Positions 1 to 9,357 are shown, numbered from the stretch's first letter. The stretch is 64,000 bases of DNA from Pacificibacter marinus (GCF_900109555.1 NZ_FNZV01000006.1:62001-126000), one strand, 5' to 3'. Notes: a model not told the origin generated them from the sequence alone. Translations and numbers: made by a program.

Positions 1-45
1 CGCGTTTCCAAGTTCAAAAACAAATACGCAGGTCTTGGCTTCTAA
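1..45 (+). CDS. rpmE: 50S ribosomal protein L31, C-terminal end (partial)
   Basis: An open frame enters the window at base 1 and stops with TAA at 43-45, giving only 14 residues, RVSKFKNKYAGLGF. The pattern resembles the C-terminus of ribosomal protein L31 (the RVxxFxxKY region after the conserved Gly-Gly), a structural protein of the large ribosomal subunit. A strong intrinsic terminator follows 25 bases later, which supports this being a true gene end. With only 14 residues visible, the family call is recognition of a short motif and could be wrong; the existence of a reading frame ending here is more secure than its name. Confidence 0.6.
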   Translation, partial: RVSKFKNKYAGLGF

Positions 46-70
46 GCCAAACACCTTTGATTGTATTATT

Positions 71-102
71 AAAAACGCCGCTCTTAGGAGTGGCGTTTTT
101 TT
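71..102 (+). terminator. Intrinsic terminator after rpmE
   Basis: A 13-bp stem (AAAAACGCCGCTC against GAGTGGCGTTTTT, one G-U pair) closes a TTAG loop and runs into a T tract. It ends the transcript of the ribosomal protein gene whose stop lies at 45 and isolates it from mipZ. Confidence 0.9.
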
Positions 103-267
103 ATGCCTCTTCACCTCTCGCACACTAGACTTCCAAGTCACAAAGCCCTTCGTTTTCATCTCAAATCAGCAATTACTCTTGCGCCAATATAGGCAAGGGC
201 GGCATATAGGGACAAAGCAAAACAGGCGCGCACAAGTACACCGCGCCGCAAGTAAGGTGGACAACAC

Positions 268-1080
268 GTGGCGCACATTATCATCGTAGGCAACGAAAAG
301 GGCGGCGCAGGCAAGTCGACCGTGTCCATGCATGTTGCGACAGCCCTGTCACGCATGGGCCTCCGCGTTGGTGCGCTTGATTTGGACTTGCGTCAAAAAA
401 CCATGGCCCGCTATTTGGAAAACCGTCTGGCGTTTTGTCTGCGCGAAGGTTTTGACCTGCCGACCCCTGAATATCGCGAACTGCCATCAGTGAGCGACGA
501 AGACTTGGGTGAAGGCGAAAACATGTATGACCGCCGCTTGTCCTTGGCTGTGTCAGGCCTTGAAGAAACCTGTGATTTTATTTTGATTGATTGTCCGGGG
601 TCGCACACACGCCTTAGCCAAGTGGCACATTCGCTGGCCGACACGCTGATCACGCCGATGAATGATAGCTTTATTGACTTCGATTTGCTGGCACGCGTTG
701 ATCCGGAAACCAATAAAATCCAAGGCCCGTCTGTGTATTCAGAAATGGTGTGGAATGCGCGCCAATTACGGGCGTCTGCCGGATTAAAACCCATCGATTG
801 GGTTGTTTTGCGCAACCGACTTGGGGCGCAAAATATGCACAATAAGAAAAAAATCGGCGATGCGATGCAAGAACTGTCCAAGCGGATTGGCTTTCGCGTT
901 TCGCCGGGGTTTTCTGAGCGCGTTATCTTTCGCGAGTTGTTCCCACGTGGCTTGACCTTGCTTGACCTGAAAGAGATCGGCGTCAAAAATGCGCTCAACA
1001 TTTCCAATGTGGCAGCGCGTCAGGAAGTACGAGATTTGATGAAAACGCTTGATCTTCCCGGCGTTGATATCAATTTTTAG
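268..1080 (+). CDS. mipZ: Division plane positioning ATPase MipZ
   Basis: This 270-residue ParA/MinD-type P-loop ATPase carries the deviant Walker A KGGAGKST at residues 11-18 and a Walker B segment FILIDCPG. In alphaproteobacteria MipZ forms a gradient from the poles by interacting with ParB and blocks FtsZ assembly away from midcell, replacing MinCD. The match to MipZ rather than ParA rests on the N-terminal GNEKGGAGKST pattern, the DLDLRQKT segment and the lack of a parB neighbour. The start is GTG at 268, preceded by AAGGTGG at 253-259 at good spacing; no better start lies downstream near the P-loop. It appears to be monocistronic. Confidence 0.9.
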   Translation: MAHIIIVGNEKGGAGKSTVSMHVATALSRMGLRVGALDLDLRQKTMARYLENRLAFCLREGFDLPTPEYRELPSVSDEDLGEGENMYDRRLSLAVSGLEETCDFILIDCPGSHTRLSQVAHSLADTLITPMNDSFIDFDLLARVDPETNKIQGPSVYSEMVWNARQLRASAGLKPIDWVVLRNRLGAQNMHNKKKIGDAMQELSKRIGFRVSPGFSERVIFRELFPRGLTLLDLKEIGVKNALNISNVAARQEVRDLMKTLDLPGVDINF

Positions 1081-1178
1081 CCCACGACTCTATTACCCAC
1101 AGGTCACTCAAATCAGCTCCACGGAACAATCACGGTCTGAATGATTTTTTTAACTGAGGGCGCTTTAAAAGGCTCGCC

Positions 1179-1487
1179 TCAGGCAAGGCGATCTAGGCGT
1201 GACAAAAACTTGTCCTGTTTGTTTTTCTTAGAAGCCCGCCCGGTTGTATCGTCGTGGATTTGATCATGACTGTGGCGCACACCCAACACAGGCGCGTTTG
1301 ACGGCTCGGGCATATGTGTATCAAGCTTTTTCGGTCCACGGCGCTCAAAATAGCGTTGCGTCAACAGCGCAACAAGCGCGAAAACCATCAAGCCAACGCC
1401 GATAGCCCCCAACACAATGCTATCGCCTGTGCTTAGACCATTCATCCATGCTTCAAAAGAAAGCTGTGCGTTTTCCCAAAGTGCCAT
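1179..1487 (-). CDS. Small single-pass membrane protein, unknown function
   Basis: This 102-residue protein has one clear hydrophobic segment at about residues 22-42 (SIVLGAIGVGLMVFALVALL), followed by Arg-rich and Lys-rich cytoplasmic sequence (RYFERRGPKK, then ASKKNKQDKFLSRL at the C-terminus). I do not recognise the family. I chose the ATG at 1487; a TTG at 1505 would add six residues. It lies tail-to-tail with mipZ and alone between mipZ and the nitrate cluster. Two-domain architecture (membrane anchor plus basic tail) suggests a small envelope or adaptor protein, but no function is assigned. Confidence 0.65.
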   Translation of the reverse strand: MALWENAQLSFEAWMNGLSTGDSIVLGAIGVGLMVFALVALLTQRYFERRGPKKLDTHMPEPSNAPVLGVRHSHDQIHDDTTGRASKKNKQDKFLSRLDRLA

Positions 1488-1625
1488 GCCTGTTCCCACT
1501 CTCAATGACGTTTACCACCTTTCACCCTGTAAAAAGGCAAAAATTAGACTTTGTTGCGGAAACAACTGTGAGAATTAAGGGCGAAAAGTGGAACCGAACG
1601 GGCTACACAGCGCATAGGTGACCCA

Positions 1626-2579
1626 TTATTTATCGCGCGTCGTCCACAATGTGCGCGCTGCTGCACTGGGATTATGGTGACCAAGCGTATCCAGCGCCAA
1701 TGCCGCGGTGCTTTGGATCACGCCCTCAGCAAAGGGATCAATCAGCGCACCGGACCAGAGCGCAGCCAAACGCGCTGGGTCGCTTTCCCCATCATTCAGT
1801 TTACGTGTCTCGTCTAGGTCGGGCTCGAAATGATATTCCCACGGTGCGCCGTCGCGCAGACCAAATGCCACGATATCTTTGGATGGGTTACGTTCAAATT
1901 CACCCCCGCCGCCCTTGATCACAGTAAGCGACTTGAGGGATAAAATCTGCGACGCATCAGATTGAAGTTCACGGTATGAGGGATGAAAAACGCCCTGTAC
2001 GCTCACATCAGCCCCGCCGGGATTGAGCATCCGGCTGACGGTATTTAAACAGGAACGCAGGTTGAAATCACGCCGCAGCAAAAGCAATTTCAGTAATTTA
2101 GGCGCAAAATTTTCAAGCGGCAGATAAGCAATGCCCTGCGCTTTGAGGCTGTGTGCGGCGGCATCTGCATCGGCACACACAGCAATTCCAGCATAGGGCA
2201 ACGCATCACGAATGGCCTGCGCCGCCTCGCCTTCGCCGTTAAACCCATGCATCAAAACGCTGTACCCAGCTTGAGCGACCAATTTGGCAGAAAGCAGAAA
2301 ATACGGCAGCCCACGCGTGCGACCTGCAGCGTAGCTTGGCCAATCCAAATCAGGTTGCGGGACAGCTTTCAAATCATCCCGCAAGGCTTGTGTGAAGCCT
2401 GCGATTTCATCGGCGACCTCGCCTTTCATGCGTAGCAACATCAACAGTGCGCCGACAGATTCAGGCGCAGCTTGCCCCGCAAGAATGATCTGCATCGCCT
2501 CATAGGCCTCGGTGTAAGTGAGTGCCCGCGAGCGCCCGGGGCCGCGGCCTAGAATTCGAACATAGGGAGCGAGTGTCAT
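1626..2579 (-). CDS. Glycosyltransferase family 3 / TrpD2-like protein in the nitrate operon
   Basis: This 317-residue protein resembles anthranilate phosphoribosyltransferase-like (TrpD2/YbiB) proteins: a helical N-terminal segment (YTEAYEAMQIILAGQAAPESVGALLMLLRMKGE, here named by its ends) followed by an alpha/beta domain containing VLMHGFNGEG and KGGGGEFERNP. YbiB-type members bind nucleic acid and are not needed for tryptophan synthesis. Its ATG overlaps the nasA stop as ATGA, so it is translationally coupled to nitrate reductase. That context suggests a role in nitrate use or its control, but the function is unknown. The N-terminal start was moved to 2579 because upstream codons only read through nasA. 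Confidence 0.75.
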   Translation of the reverse strand: MTLAPYVRILGRGPGRSRALTYTEAYEAMQIILAGQAAPESVGALLMLLRMKGEVADEIAGFTQALRDDLKAVPQPDLDWPSYAAGRTRGLPYFLLSAKLVAQAGYSVLMHGFNGEGEAAQAIRDALPYAGIAVCADADAAAHSLKAQGIAYLPLENFAPKLLKLLLLRRDFNLRSCLNTVSRMLNPGGADVSVQGVFHPSYRELQSDASQILSLKSLTVIKGGGGEFERNPSKDIVAFGLRDGAPWEYHFEPDLDETRKLNDGESDPARLAALWSGALIDPFAEGVIQSTAALALDTLGHHNPSAAARTLWTTRDK

Positions 2580-5236
2580 TCTGCGGCTTCTTTCAAATTG
2601 GTCTGCGCCCCCCGCACCTTGGCAAGAAGCTCTGCTAACTCTGGTCTGCAAGAGCCACAATTCGTGCCCGCTTGCAAGGCTTTGCCAATCATGTCCACAC
2701 TCATCAAACTTTGGGCTTCGATGGCGGCCACGATCGTATTCACCCCGACATTAAAGCATGAACACACCACAGGACCAGCGTCAGGTTGATCCGCAGGCGA
2801 TACACCCGCGATGGCATTCGGCGCATCGGTGTTGGGTAAGGTCGCAAGATAATCACGCATCACAGCCACGGGTGATTTTGACACAAACAGCGCCGCTTTG
2901 AGAACACCGTCTTGATAAAAAGCCAACCGTGCAGTGCCCGAGTTTGCGTCTATCATAATTTGCGCTGGCGTGTCTGGCAAAGCAAACATCCGGCGCGCTT
3001 CGACTTCCCAATCTTTAGGAGCGCTACTTCCTGCCAATTCAAACCTGTATCCTGTCGTGGTTTTTGCCCGCGCCCAATAGGCACAGTTTGGCGAGACCTC
3101 ACCGGTAGAGATCGCAAAGCCATACCACTCGGCCTGAAACGGCGTCACTTGGACAACGGCAGCTTTGCTTTCAGGCTGACCAGACACAGGGTCGACCACA
3201 GGGGGCACCAGCGCGTCAACCCGCGCACAAGGGGCCGTTTCACCGGTCCAATGCATCGGTGCAAAAACATCACCACGCGTGACGCGATCTGTGATCAATG
3301 CGCGAAAAATACCACTGCCAACAGGGCTTTTCACCTGCGCCAACATAGAGTGTTCAAGGCCCATGGCCTGTGCATCTTCGGGGTGGATTTCCAAGAACGG
3401 CTCGGCCAAGTGTGCCGACAGACGCGATGACAAAGCAGTACGGGTCATCGTGTGCCATTGATCACGAATACGCCCTGTATTGAGACGGAAAGGATAGCGT
3501 TTTCCCGTCTTTGCAGCGGGGGCCCGATATGCCAGTGGCAGCATACGCGCTTTGCCATCCGGTGTGAAAAACTTGCCATCTGCAAAAAACCTACCGCCTT
3601 GGCGCGTGTCAGTGATAGGCCAGCGTTGCGGCTCAAGCGTGTCATAGGCGTCATTGTCGATATCCCCCAAGGCCGAGATATCAAAGTCCTTGCCAAAGGT
3701 GGTGCCAAGGCGGGACATTTGCGCATATTCGCGGAAAATGTCAGCTGGAGTGCCAAAGTCAAATGCAGACCCCCAGCCCATTTTGTCCCCCATGCGCCGA
3801 CCAACATCTGCCAAGATATCCCAATCTGGGCGGGCTTGTTCTGGGGCAACCATAGCTGCGCGTTGACGTGATATCGTGCGGTCTGAATTCGTGACAGTCC
3901 CGTCTTTTTCGCCCCATGCAGACGCGGGCAACAGCACATCTGCCAAGCGTGCTGTGTCTGTGGCCGCCGTGATGTCGCTGACGACCACAAAATCACAGCT
4001 CTTCATCGCTGCGACGACCTTATCTGCGTCAGGCATCGACACAGCGGGGTTGGTGTGAATGATCCACAAAGCTTTGATGCGACCATCACCGACAGCTTGG
4101 AACATGTCGACAGCCTTGAGACCTAATTTGGGCGACAGGCGATCTGTTTGCCAAAAACTAGACACAGCAGCATGGTGATCAGGGTTTTCAATATCCAAAT
4201 GACAGGCAAGCATATTGGCCAAGCCGCCAACCTCGCGCCCGCCCATTGCATTGGGTTGGCCTGTGACCGAAAATGGGCCGCAGCCCTTTGTGCCAATACG
4301 CCCCGTGACCAAATGGCAATTAAGGATAGCGTTGACTTTATCAGCGCCTGATGATGATTGATTGACCCCTTGAGAAAACACGGTGACGGTTTTGGGCGTG
4401 CCGATCCACATATCATAGAACTGAGTGAGCGCACTGGCCTCAAGCCCTGTGACACTGACATCATCGGCTTGAGCCGCCTCAATCGCAGCTTGAGCCCCGT
4501 TCACATGGTTGAGATACTGGTGATCAATCGCGCCACGCGCAGATATCTCGCCCAAAAGCCCATTGAACAGCGCCACATCCGTACCCACACGCAGCGGCAA
4601 ATGCAGATCGGCCAGATCACAACTTGCAGTGCGACGCGGGTCGATGACAATAATTTTCAAGTTGGGGTTCTTGTCACGCGCGGCCACGATGCGTTGATAC
4701 AACACAGGATGACACCACGCCAGATTGGACCCGACCAACACAATTTGATCCGCCGTTTCCAAATCCTCGTAGGTGCCTGGCACAGTGTCTGTCCCAAAAG
4801 CCCGCTTGTGACCCGCAACGGTAGACGCCATGCACAACCGCGAATTGGTATCGATATTGGCCGAACCGATAAAGCCCTTCATCAGCTTGTTGGCCACATA
4901 GTAATCTTCGGACAACAGCTGTCCTGATACATAGAACGCAGCGCTGTCTGGTCCGTGCTTGGCAATCGTGTCGGTAAACTTTTGGGCCACCAGATCAAGC
5001 GCAGTGTCCCAATCGGTGTCAGTACCGTTCAATTGTGGGGCCAAAAGCCGATCGCCAAGTCCAACGGTTTCGCCCAAAGCTGATCCTTTGGAGCACAAGC
5101 GACCAAAGTTTGCAGGATGATTGGGATCACCGCGCACAACCAAACCACCCTGCCCGTCAGGTTTCAGCAAGACACCGCATCCGACCCCGCAATAAGGACA
5201 GGTGGATCGGGTTTCATCTGATTGACAAGGCTTCAT
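2576..5236 (-). CDS. nasA: Assimilatory nitrate reductase catalytic subunit
   Basis: NasA reduces nitrate to nitrite in the cytoplasm with Mo-bis-MGD and iron-sulfur centres. The 886-residue protein has an N-terminal [4Fe-4S] site with Cys13, Cys16, Cys20 and Cys48 (CPYCGVGC, then LCSKG), the molybdopterin oxidoreductase core with the conserved segment GQPNAMGGREVGG, a molydopterin dinucleotide-binding domain (LNTGRIRDQWHTMTR), and a C-terminal BFD-like [2Fe-2S] domain with Cys825, Cys827, Cys860 and Cys863. The extra BFD domain is typical of the NasA form that takes electrons from a partner flavoprotein. The ATG at 5236 shares a base with the stop of the upstream flavoprotein (TGATG), which fits co-translation with its probable electron donor. 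Confidence 0.95.
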   Translation of the reverse strand: MKPCQSDETRSTCPYCGVGCGVLLKPDGQGGLVVRGDPNHPANFGRLCSKGSALGETVGLGDRLLAPQLNGTDTDWDTALDLVAQKFTDTIAKHGPDSAAFYVSGQLLSEDYYVANKLMKGFIGSANIDTNSRLCMASTVAGHKRAFGTDTVPGTYEDLETADQIVLVGSNLAWCHPVLYQRIVAARDKNPNLKIIVIDPRRTASCDLADLHLPLRVGTDVALFNGLLGEISARGAIDHQYLNHVNGAQAAIEAAQADDVSVTGLEASALTQFYDMWIGTPKTVTVFSQGVNQSSSGADKVNAILNCHLVTGRIGTKGCGPFSVTGQPNAMGGREVGGLANMLACHLDIENPDHHAAVSSFWQTDRLSPKLGLKAVDMFQAVGDGRIKALWIIHTNPAVSMPDADKVVAAMKSCDFVVVSDITAATDTARLADVLLPASAWGEKDGTVTNSDRTISRQRAAMVAPEQARPDWDILADVGRRMGDKMGWGSAFDFGTPADIFREYAQMSRLGTTFGKDFDISALGDIDNDAYDTLEPQRWPITDTRQGGRFFADGKFFTPDGKARMLPLAYRAPAAKTGKRYPFRLNTGRIRDQWHTMTRTALSSRLSAHLAEPFLEIHPEDAQAMGLEHSMLAQVKSPVGSGIFRALITDRVTRGDVFAPMHWTGETAPCARVDALVPPVVDPVSGQPESKAAVVQVTPFQAEWYGFAISTGEVSPNCAYWARAKTTTGYRFELAGSSAPKDWEVEARRMFALPDTPAQIMIDANSGTARLAFYQDGVLKAALFVSKSPVAVMRDYLATLPNTDAPNAIAGVSPADQPDAGPVVCSCFNVGVNTIVAAIEAQSLMSVDMIGKALQAGTNCGSCRPELAELLAKVRGAQTNLKEAAE

Positions 5237-6543
5237 CACGCGGCCCCTTTCAGAGCGACGGGGTGTTCTTGGGCGACTGCGGCACGCACGGGCATGCCAC
5301 CAATGGCGCACTGCGGCAAAGCAGCGATATCTGTTTCAAACGCAGGGCCAAAAATCAGTTGATCACGCAAAGCTGAAATATCTGTTTGTGCCAAGATATG
5401 AGACTGAAACCACGCCCCATCGCGCGTGTCCCCATAAAGCACCGCGCCTATAAGCTGCGATCCCTGGATCACCAATCGTTTATACGCGCCCTGTATAGGG
5501 TCATTCAAAACGATAATTTCACGTCCTGTGGCATCGGTAAAGTCACCAGCAGAAAACAAATCGCAGCCGGTCACTTTAAGCTTTGTTGCAACTTGTTTTT
5601 GCACAAAACGCGCGGGACACCCCATAAGCGTTTGCGCCAGAACTTTGGCTTGATCAAACAACGGGGCCACCAGTCCAAACACTGCGCCGTCATGTTCGAT
5701 GCATTCTCCCAATGCGAACACATCATCCACAGAACTGCGCATCATATCATCGACCTTCACGCCCATATTGACAGTCATACCTGCGTCTTTCGCCAGAGCA
5801 ACATTGGGGCGAATGCCCACCGCCATAACCAAAAGATCACAGGGCAATTCCGTACCATCGCTCAACTGCAAAGCCCGCACATTTCCATCAGGGCCAGCCA
5901 AGATAGCCTGCGAGTCAACATCGCATAAAACAGTGATACCGCGTGCCTCGATATCCTTTTTCAACAGTCCACCTGCGACGGCATCCAACTGGCGATTCAT
6001 CAAATGAGACGCCTTATGGATCACAGTGACCTTGATGCCGCGCGCGGCCATGCCAGCCGCAGCTTCAAGCCCCAAAACGCCGCCGCCAATCACCACAGCT
6101 TTGGCATCAGGGATTTGGGAAAATTCAATCATCTTGGCGGTGTCTTCAAGGTCACGATAAGCGATCACGCCAGGCAGATCATGACCCGGCAATGGGATTA
6201 TGAAAGGCACTGACCCTGTGGCGATCACGACCTTGTCGTAGGGCACGGCCCCCTGTTCGCCCCAGACAATCTTGGCCTTGGGATCAATCGACAACACGCG
6301 CTCGCCGAACCGACAGGTCACATGATGATCGTTGTACCAAGCATCATCATGGGTCACGATGTCTTCATAGGTTTTCTCGCCCGACAACACAGGCGACAGC
6401 ATCAATCGGTTATACGTGCCGCGTGGCTCTGCATTGAACAACGTCACTTGAAAATCATCAGGAGCGTCCGCCATCAAGTGATCCAGCAAACGCCCTGTGG
6501 CCATACCCGCGCCGATGATGACCAAACGCGTCATCATTGTCAT
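5236..6543 (-). CDS. NirB-type NAD(P)/FAD oxidoreductase, nitrate reductase electron-transfer subunit
   Basis: This 435-residue protein matches only the N-terminal half of NirB: an FAD-binding Rossmann motif (IIGAGMATGR, about residues 8-17), a second NAD-binding motif (VIGGGVLGLEAA) and the NirB/rubredoxin-reductase fold. It ends where NirB would continue into its BFD and siroheme domains, so it cannot itself reduce nitrite. Its length fits the NADH-oxidoreductase subunit of assimilatory nitrate reductase (NasC of Klebsiella, NasB of Bacillus), and it sits immediately upstream of nasA with a one-base overlap. I infer it passes electrons from NAD(P)H to NasA through the BFD [2Fe-2S] domain. 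Confidence 0.82.
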   Translation of the reverse strand: MTMMTRLVIIGAGMATGRLLDHLMADAPDDFQVTLFNAEPRGTYNRLMLSPVLSGEKTYEDIVTHDDAWYNDHHVTCRFGERVLSIDPKAKIVWGEQGAVPYDKVVIATGSVPFIIPLPGHDLPGVIAYRDLEDTAKMIEFSQIPDAKAVVIGGGVLGLEAAAGMAARGIKVTVIHKASHLMNRQLDAVAGGLLKKDIEARGITVLCDVDSQAILAGPDGNVRALQLSDGTELPCDLLVMAVGIRPNVALAKDAGMTVNMGVKVDDMMRSSVDDVFALGECIEHDGAVFGLVAPLFDQAKVLAQTLMGCPARFVQKQVATKLKVTGCDLFSAGDFTDATGREIIVLNDPIQGAYKRLVIQGSQLIGAVLYGDTRDGAWFQSHILAQTDISALRDQLIFGPAFETDIAALPQCAIGGMPVRAAVAQEHPVALKGAA

Positions 6544-8228
6544 TCCGCAGCCACAGCTTTGGCTGGCGGTGCCACTTTGGGCTTTGGAGTCGCGCCGTGC
6601 TCATACTCTTCCAAGAAATCCAATACCTCTTGGCGGTAGGCGTAATAATCGGGATGCTCCAAAAGCGCTTTACGCGTGCGTGGACGTGGCAGCTTGATAT
6701 CGGTGATTTTGCCAATCGTGGCTTGCGGCCCGTTGGTCATCATTACCACGCGGTCCGACAGTAAAATCGCCTCATCAACATCATGGGTGACACAAATCGC
6801 AGTGACTTTGGTGCGTTCCCACACTTCCATCAACACCTCTTGCAATTCCCACCGTGTCAGACTGTCGAGCATGCCGAAAGGTTCATCAAGCAACAGCAAT
6901 TTTGGGGACAAAGCAAAGGCGCGCGCAATGCCGACACGCTGTTTCATTCCGTTGGACATGGAATGCGCAGGCTTGTCCATTGCGTCCGCCAAACCGACAC
7001 GTTCGAGATAGTATTCGATCACGTCTTGGCGCTCGGCTTGGCTGGCTTTTGGGTAGACTTTGTCCACACCTATAGCGACGTTTTCTTTGGCGGTGAGCCA
7101 AGGAAACAGGTTGGGCGACTGGAACACTACAGCGCGCTCGGGGTCCGCGCCGCGCACCTCATAGCCATCAAGTTTAATCACGCCTTTGGAAATATCATTC
7201 AGTCCCGCAGCCATAGTCAAAACTGTGGATTTACCACAACCTGAGTGACCAATGATGGAAATGAATTCACCACGATTCACTTTCAAATCGAAATCTTCAA
7301 CAACCGTCAGTGGACCTTTGGGGGTTGGGTAAATTTTGTGGATTTTCGAGAAATCAAGGTAACGTTGTTCGATTGAACCTTCTTGTGCATCGGCAACAAC
7401 TTTGGGCACAGAATGGATCGCCGTCACATTTGGCAAACTGCGCATGCCTTCGTGTTTGGCCGTGATCCCGACATCCATAAGATAAGACGTCACGGCTACG
7501 CGCAGCGCTTTAAACGCCGCATCCGTATTCATAGCACCACGATCACGAGGGCGCGGGATATTAACCACAAAGGGCTCTCCCAGAGTACCATCCGGGTTCA
7601 GCGGCACAATACGATCTGCCAAAAGAATTGCTTCATCTACATCGTTGGTGATCAAAATACAGGTCTTTTGATCACGCTCCCAAATGTCCAAAATCTCATC
7701 CGCCAAATTGGCACGGGTGAGCGCATCCAGCGCTGAGAGCGGCTCGTCCAACAACAACATTTCGGGATCCATCGCCAATGCGCGCGCAACGGACACACGC
7801 TGGCGCATTCCGCCAGATAATTCAGCAGGACGGCGCGCGGTCGCATGCCCCAAGCCAACCATGTTGATGTAATGATCCGCTTTGTCGCTTTGCTCGGCTT
7901 TTGACAGCTTTGGAAACACACTTTGCACAGCCAGCAAAACGTTGCCCTTAACCGTCAACCACGGCATCAACGAATAGGATTGAAACACCAAGCCACGCTC
8001 TGGACCGGGCCCTGTGATCGGCTTGCCTTTGTAAGTGACCTTGCCAGTGTCAGGTGTCTCTAACCCTGCCACCATATTCATCAAAGTGGATTTACCGGAG
8101 CCGGAAAACCCGAGGATGGCTAGAAATTCGCCCTCTTTCACATCAAGTGAAATGTCTTTCAAAACCTCTGTGCGCGTCAGCCCGTTTCCGAAGCCTTTGT
8201 ATACTTTATCAAACGTTAGAATGCTCAT
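6540..8228 (-). CDS. nrtC: Nitrate ABC transporter, two fused ATPase domains (NrtC/NrtD)
   Basis: This 562-residue protein holds two complete ABC ATPases in tandem and powers nitrate import. Domain 1 has Walker A GFSGSGKST at 40-48, signature LSGGM at 137-141 and Walker B ending D161-E162. Domain 2 has Walker A GHSGCGKST at 327-335, signature MSNGM at 424-428 and Walker B ending D448-E449. The switch histidine is present in domain 2 (His482) but is Asn195 in domain 1, and the domain 2 signature is degenerate, so the two composite ATP sites should be unequal. Cyanobacterial systems use separate NrtC and NrtD; here there is no NrtA-like regulatory tail. Its stop overlaps the flavoprotein start (ATGA). 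Confidence 0.92.
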   Translation of the reverse strand: MSILTFDKVYKGFGNGLTRTEVLKDISLDVKEGEFLAILGFSGSGKSTLMNMVAGLETPDTGKVTYKGKPITGPGPERGLVFQSYSLMPWLTVKGNVLLAVQSVFPKLSKAEQSDKADHYINMVGLGHATARRPAELSGGMRQRVSVARALAMDPEMLLLDEPLSALDALTRANLADEILDIWERDQKTCILITNDVDEAILLADRIVPLNPDGTLGEPFVVNIPRPRDRGAMNTDAAFKALRVAVTSYLMDVGITAKHEGMRSLPNVTAIHSVPKVVADAQEGSIEQRYLDFSKIHKIYPTPKGPLTVVEDFDLKVNRGEFISIIGHSGCGKSTVLTMAAGLNDISKGVIKLDGYEVRGADPERAVVFQSPNLFPWLTAKENVAIGVDKVYPKASQAERQDVIEYYLERVGLADAMDKPAHSMSNGMKQRVGIARAFALSPKLLLLDEPFGMLDSLTRWELQEVLMEVWERTKVTAICVTHDVDEAILLSDRVVMMTNGPQATIGKITDIKLPRPRTRKALLEHPDYYAYRQEVLDFLEEYEHGATPKPKVAPPAKAVAAE

Positions 8229-8232
8229 GAAA

Positions 8233-9327
8233 TCACCGATTGTTCGAGAATGTTGTCAACGATTGCAACGCAAACATCACGCGGTCCAACAAGAACCCGA
8301 TGATGCCAATAGTCAGGACCGCCACGATGATTTTCGCCAGTGATTGTGATGATCCGTTTTGGAATTCATCCCAAACGAATTTGCCCAATCCGGGGTTTTG
8401 CGCCAGCATTTCTGCGGCGATCAGAACCATCCAACCCACACCCAAAGACAACCGCAGCCCTGTAAAGATAAGCGGCAAAGCAGAGGGCAATACCAGTTTG
8501 GTGATTTTGCTATAGGTGTTCATTTTCAAAACTTTCGACACAGATATCAAATCTTTATCGATCGTTGCCACGCCCATTGCTGTGTTGATTAACGTTGGCC
8601 AAAGCGAACAGAGCGTTACAGTGATCGCCGACACCAAAAACGATTTTGAAAACAACCCATCGTTGGTGGTGTAAACCGCTGAAACAACCATCGTCACAAT
8701 CGGCAACCACGCCAGCGGCGAGACAGGCTTGAACAGCTGCACAAGTGGATTGATCGCAGAGTTCGCATAAGGCGACAGGCCCGCAAAAATACCCAAAGGG
8801 ATGGCGATGATTGACCCGATCAAAAAGCCAAAAAATACCGTTTTGATCGAAGTCCATATCTGGGTGTAATATGATGGCGACCCTGTGTAGGGGATGTCTT
8901 TTACTTTTTCAGGTTGCCCATTCGCAATAAAACGCTCGTTGCGTTTATCAACCCGTGCCTCATGCGTGGCTTTCTTTTCGGTCTTTGCGATAGCATCCGC
9001 ATGTAAATTTTTCGCCTCAACCCACACGGCGGCGGGCCCGGGGATGGCCCCAAGCGACGTCACCACTTTGGGCGCCATAAAGCCCCATAACATCAAAAAG
9101 CCAACGATGGCTAAAACAGGCACACCCAAAAGCCGCCAAATCTCTTTACCTTGCGCCTTTGGATTATCACCTGCGAGAGCTTTCAAAATAGGCGTCATCC
9201 ATGGCAAGCCAAGCACCTGCAACCATTTGTCCGCCTTATTGATACGGGTGAACAGTTTTGCGCGCTTTGCCTCTTTAGATTTCGCACCCTGTGCTGCATC
9301 CAAAGTTTGTGGGTCGATGGCGGTCAT
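8233..9327 (-). CDS. nrtB: Nitrate ABC transporter permease
   Basis: This 364-residue inner-membrane protein belongs to the NrtB/SsuC-type permease family. It has a first membrane segment near residues 70-88 (GVPVLAIVGFLMLWGFM), a long hydrophilic insert, and then the five-helix permease core containing PLAWLPIV and the EAA-like loop typical of the family (VSKVLKMNTYSKITKLVLPSA region). It forms the channel through which nitrate delivered by NrtA passes. The gene lies four bases upstream of the ATPase gene and 60 bases downstream of nrtA, with a hairpin in between. Confidence 0.92.
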   Translation of the reverse strand: MTAIDPQTLDAAQGAKSKEAKRAKLFTRINKADKWLQVLGLPWMTPILKALAGDNPKAQGKEIWRLLGVPVLAIVGFLMLWGFMAPKVVTSLGAIPGPAAVWVEAKNLHADAIAKTEKKATHEARVDKRNERFIANGQPEKVKDIPYTGSPSYYTQIWTSIKTVFFGFLIGSIIAIPLGIFAGLSPYANSAINPLVQLFKPVSPLAWLPIVTMVVSAVYTTNDGLFSKSFLVSAITVTLCSLWPTLINTAMGVATIDKDLISVSKVLKMNTYSKITKLVLPSALPLIFTGLRLSLGVGWMVLIAAEMLAQNPGLGKFVWDEFQNGSSQSLAKIIVAVLTIGIIGFLLDRVMFALQSLTTFSNNR

Positions 9328-9357
9328 TGGGTTGGTCCTTAAAAACAGAGAAAACGA

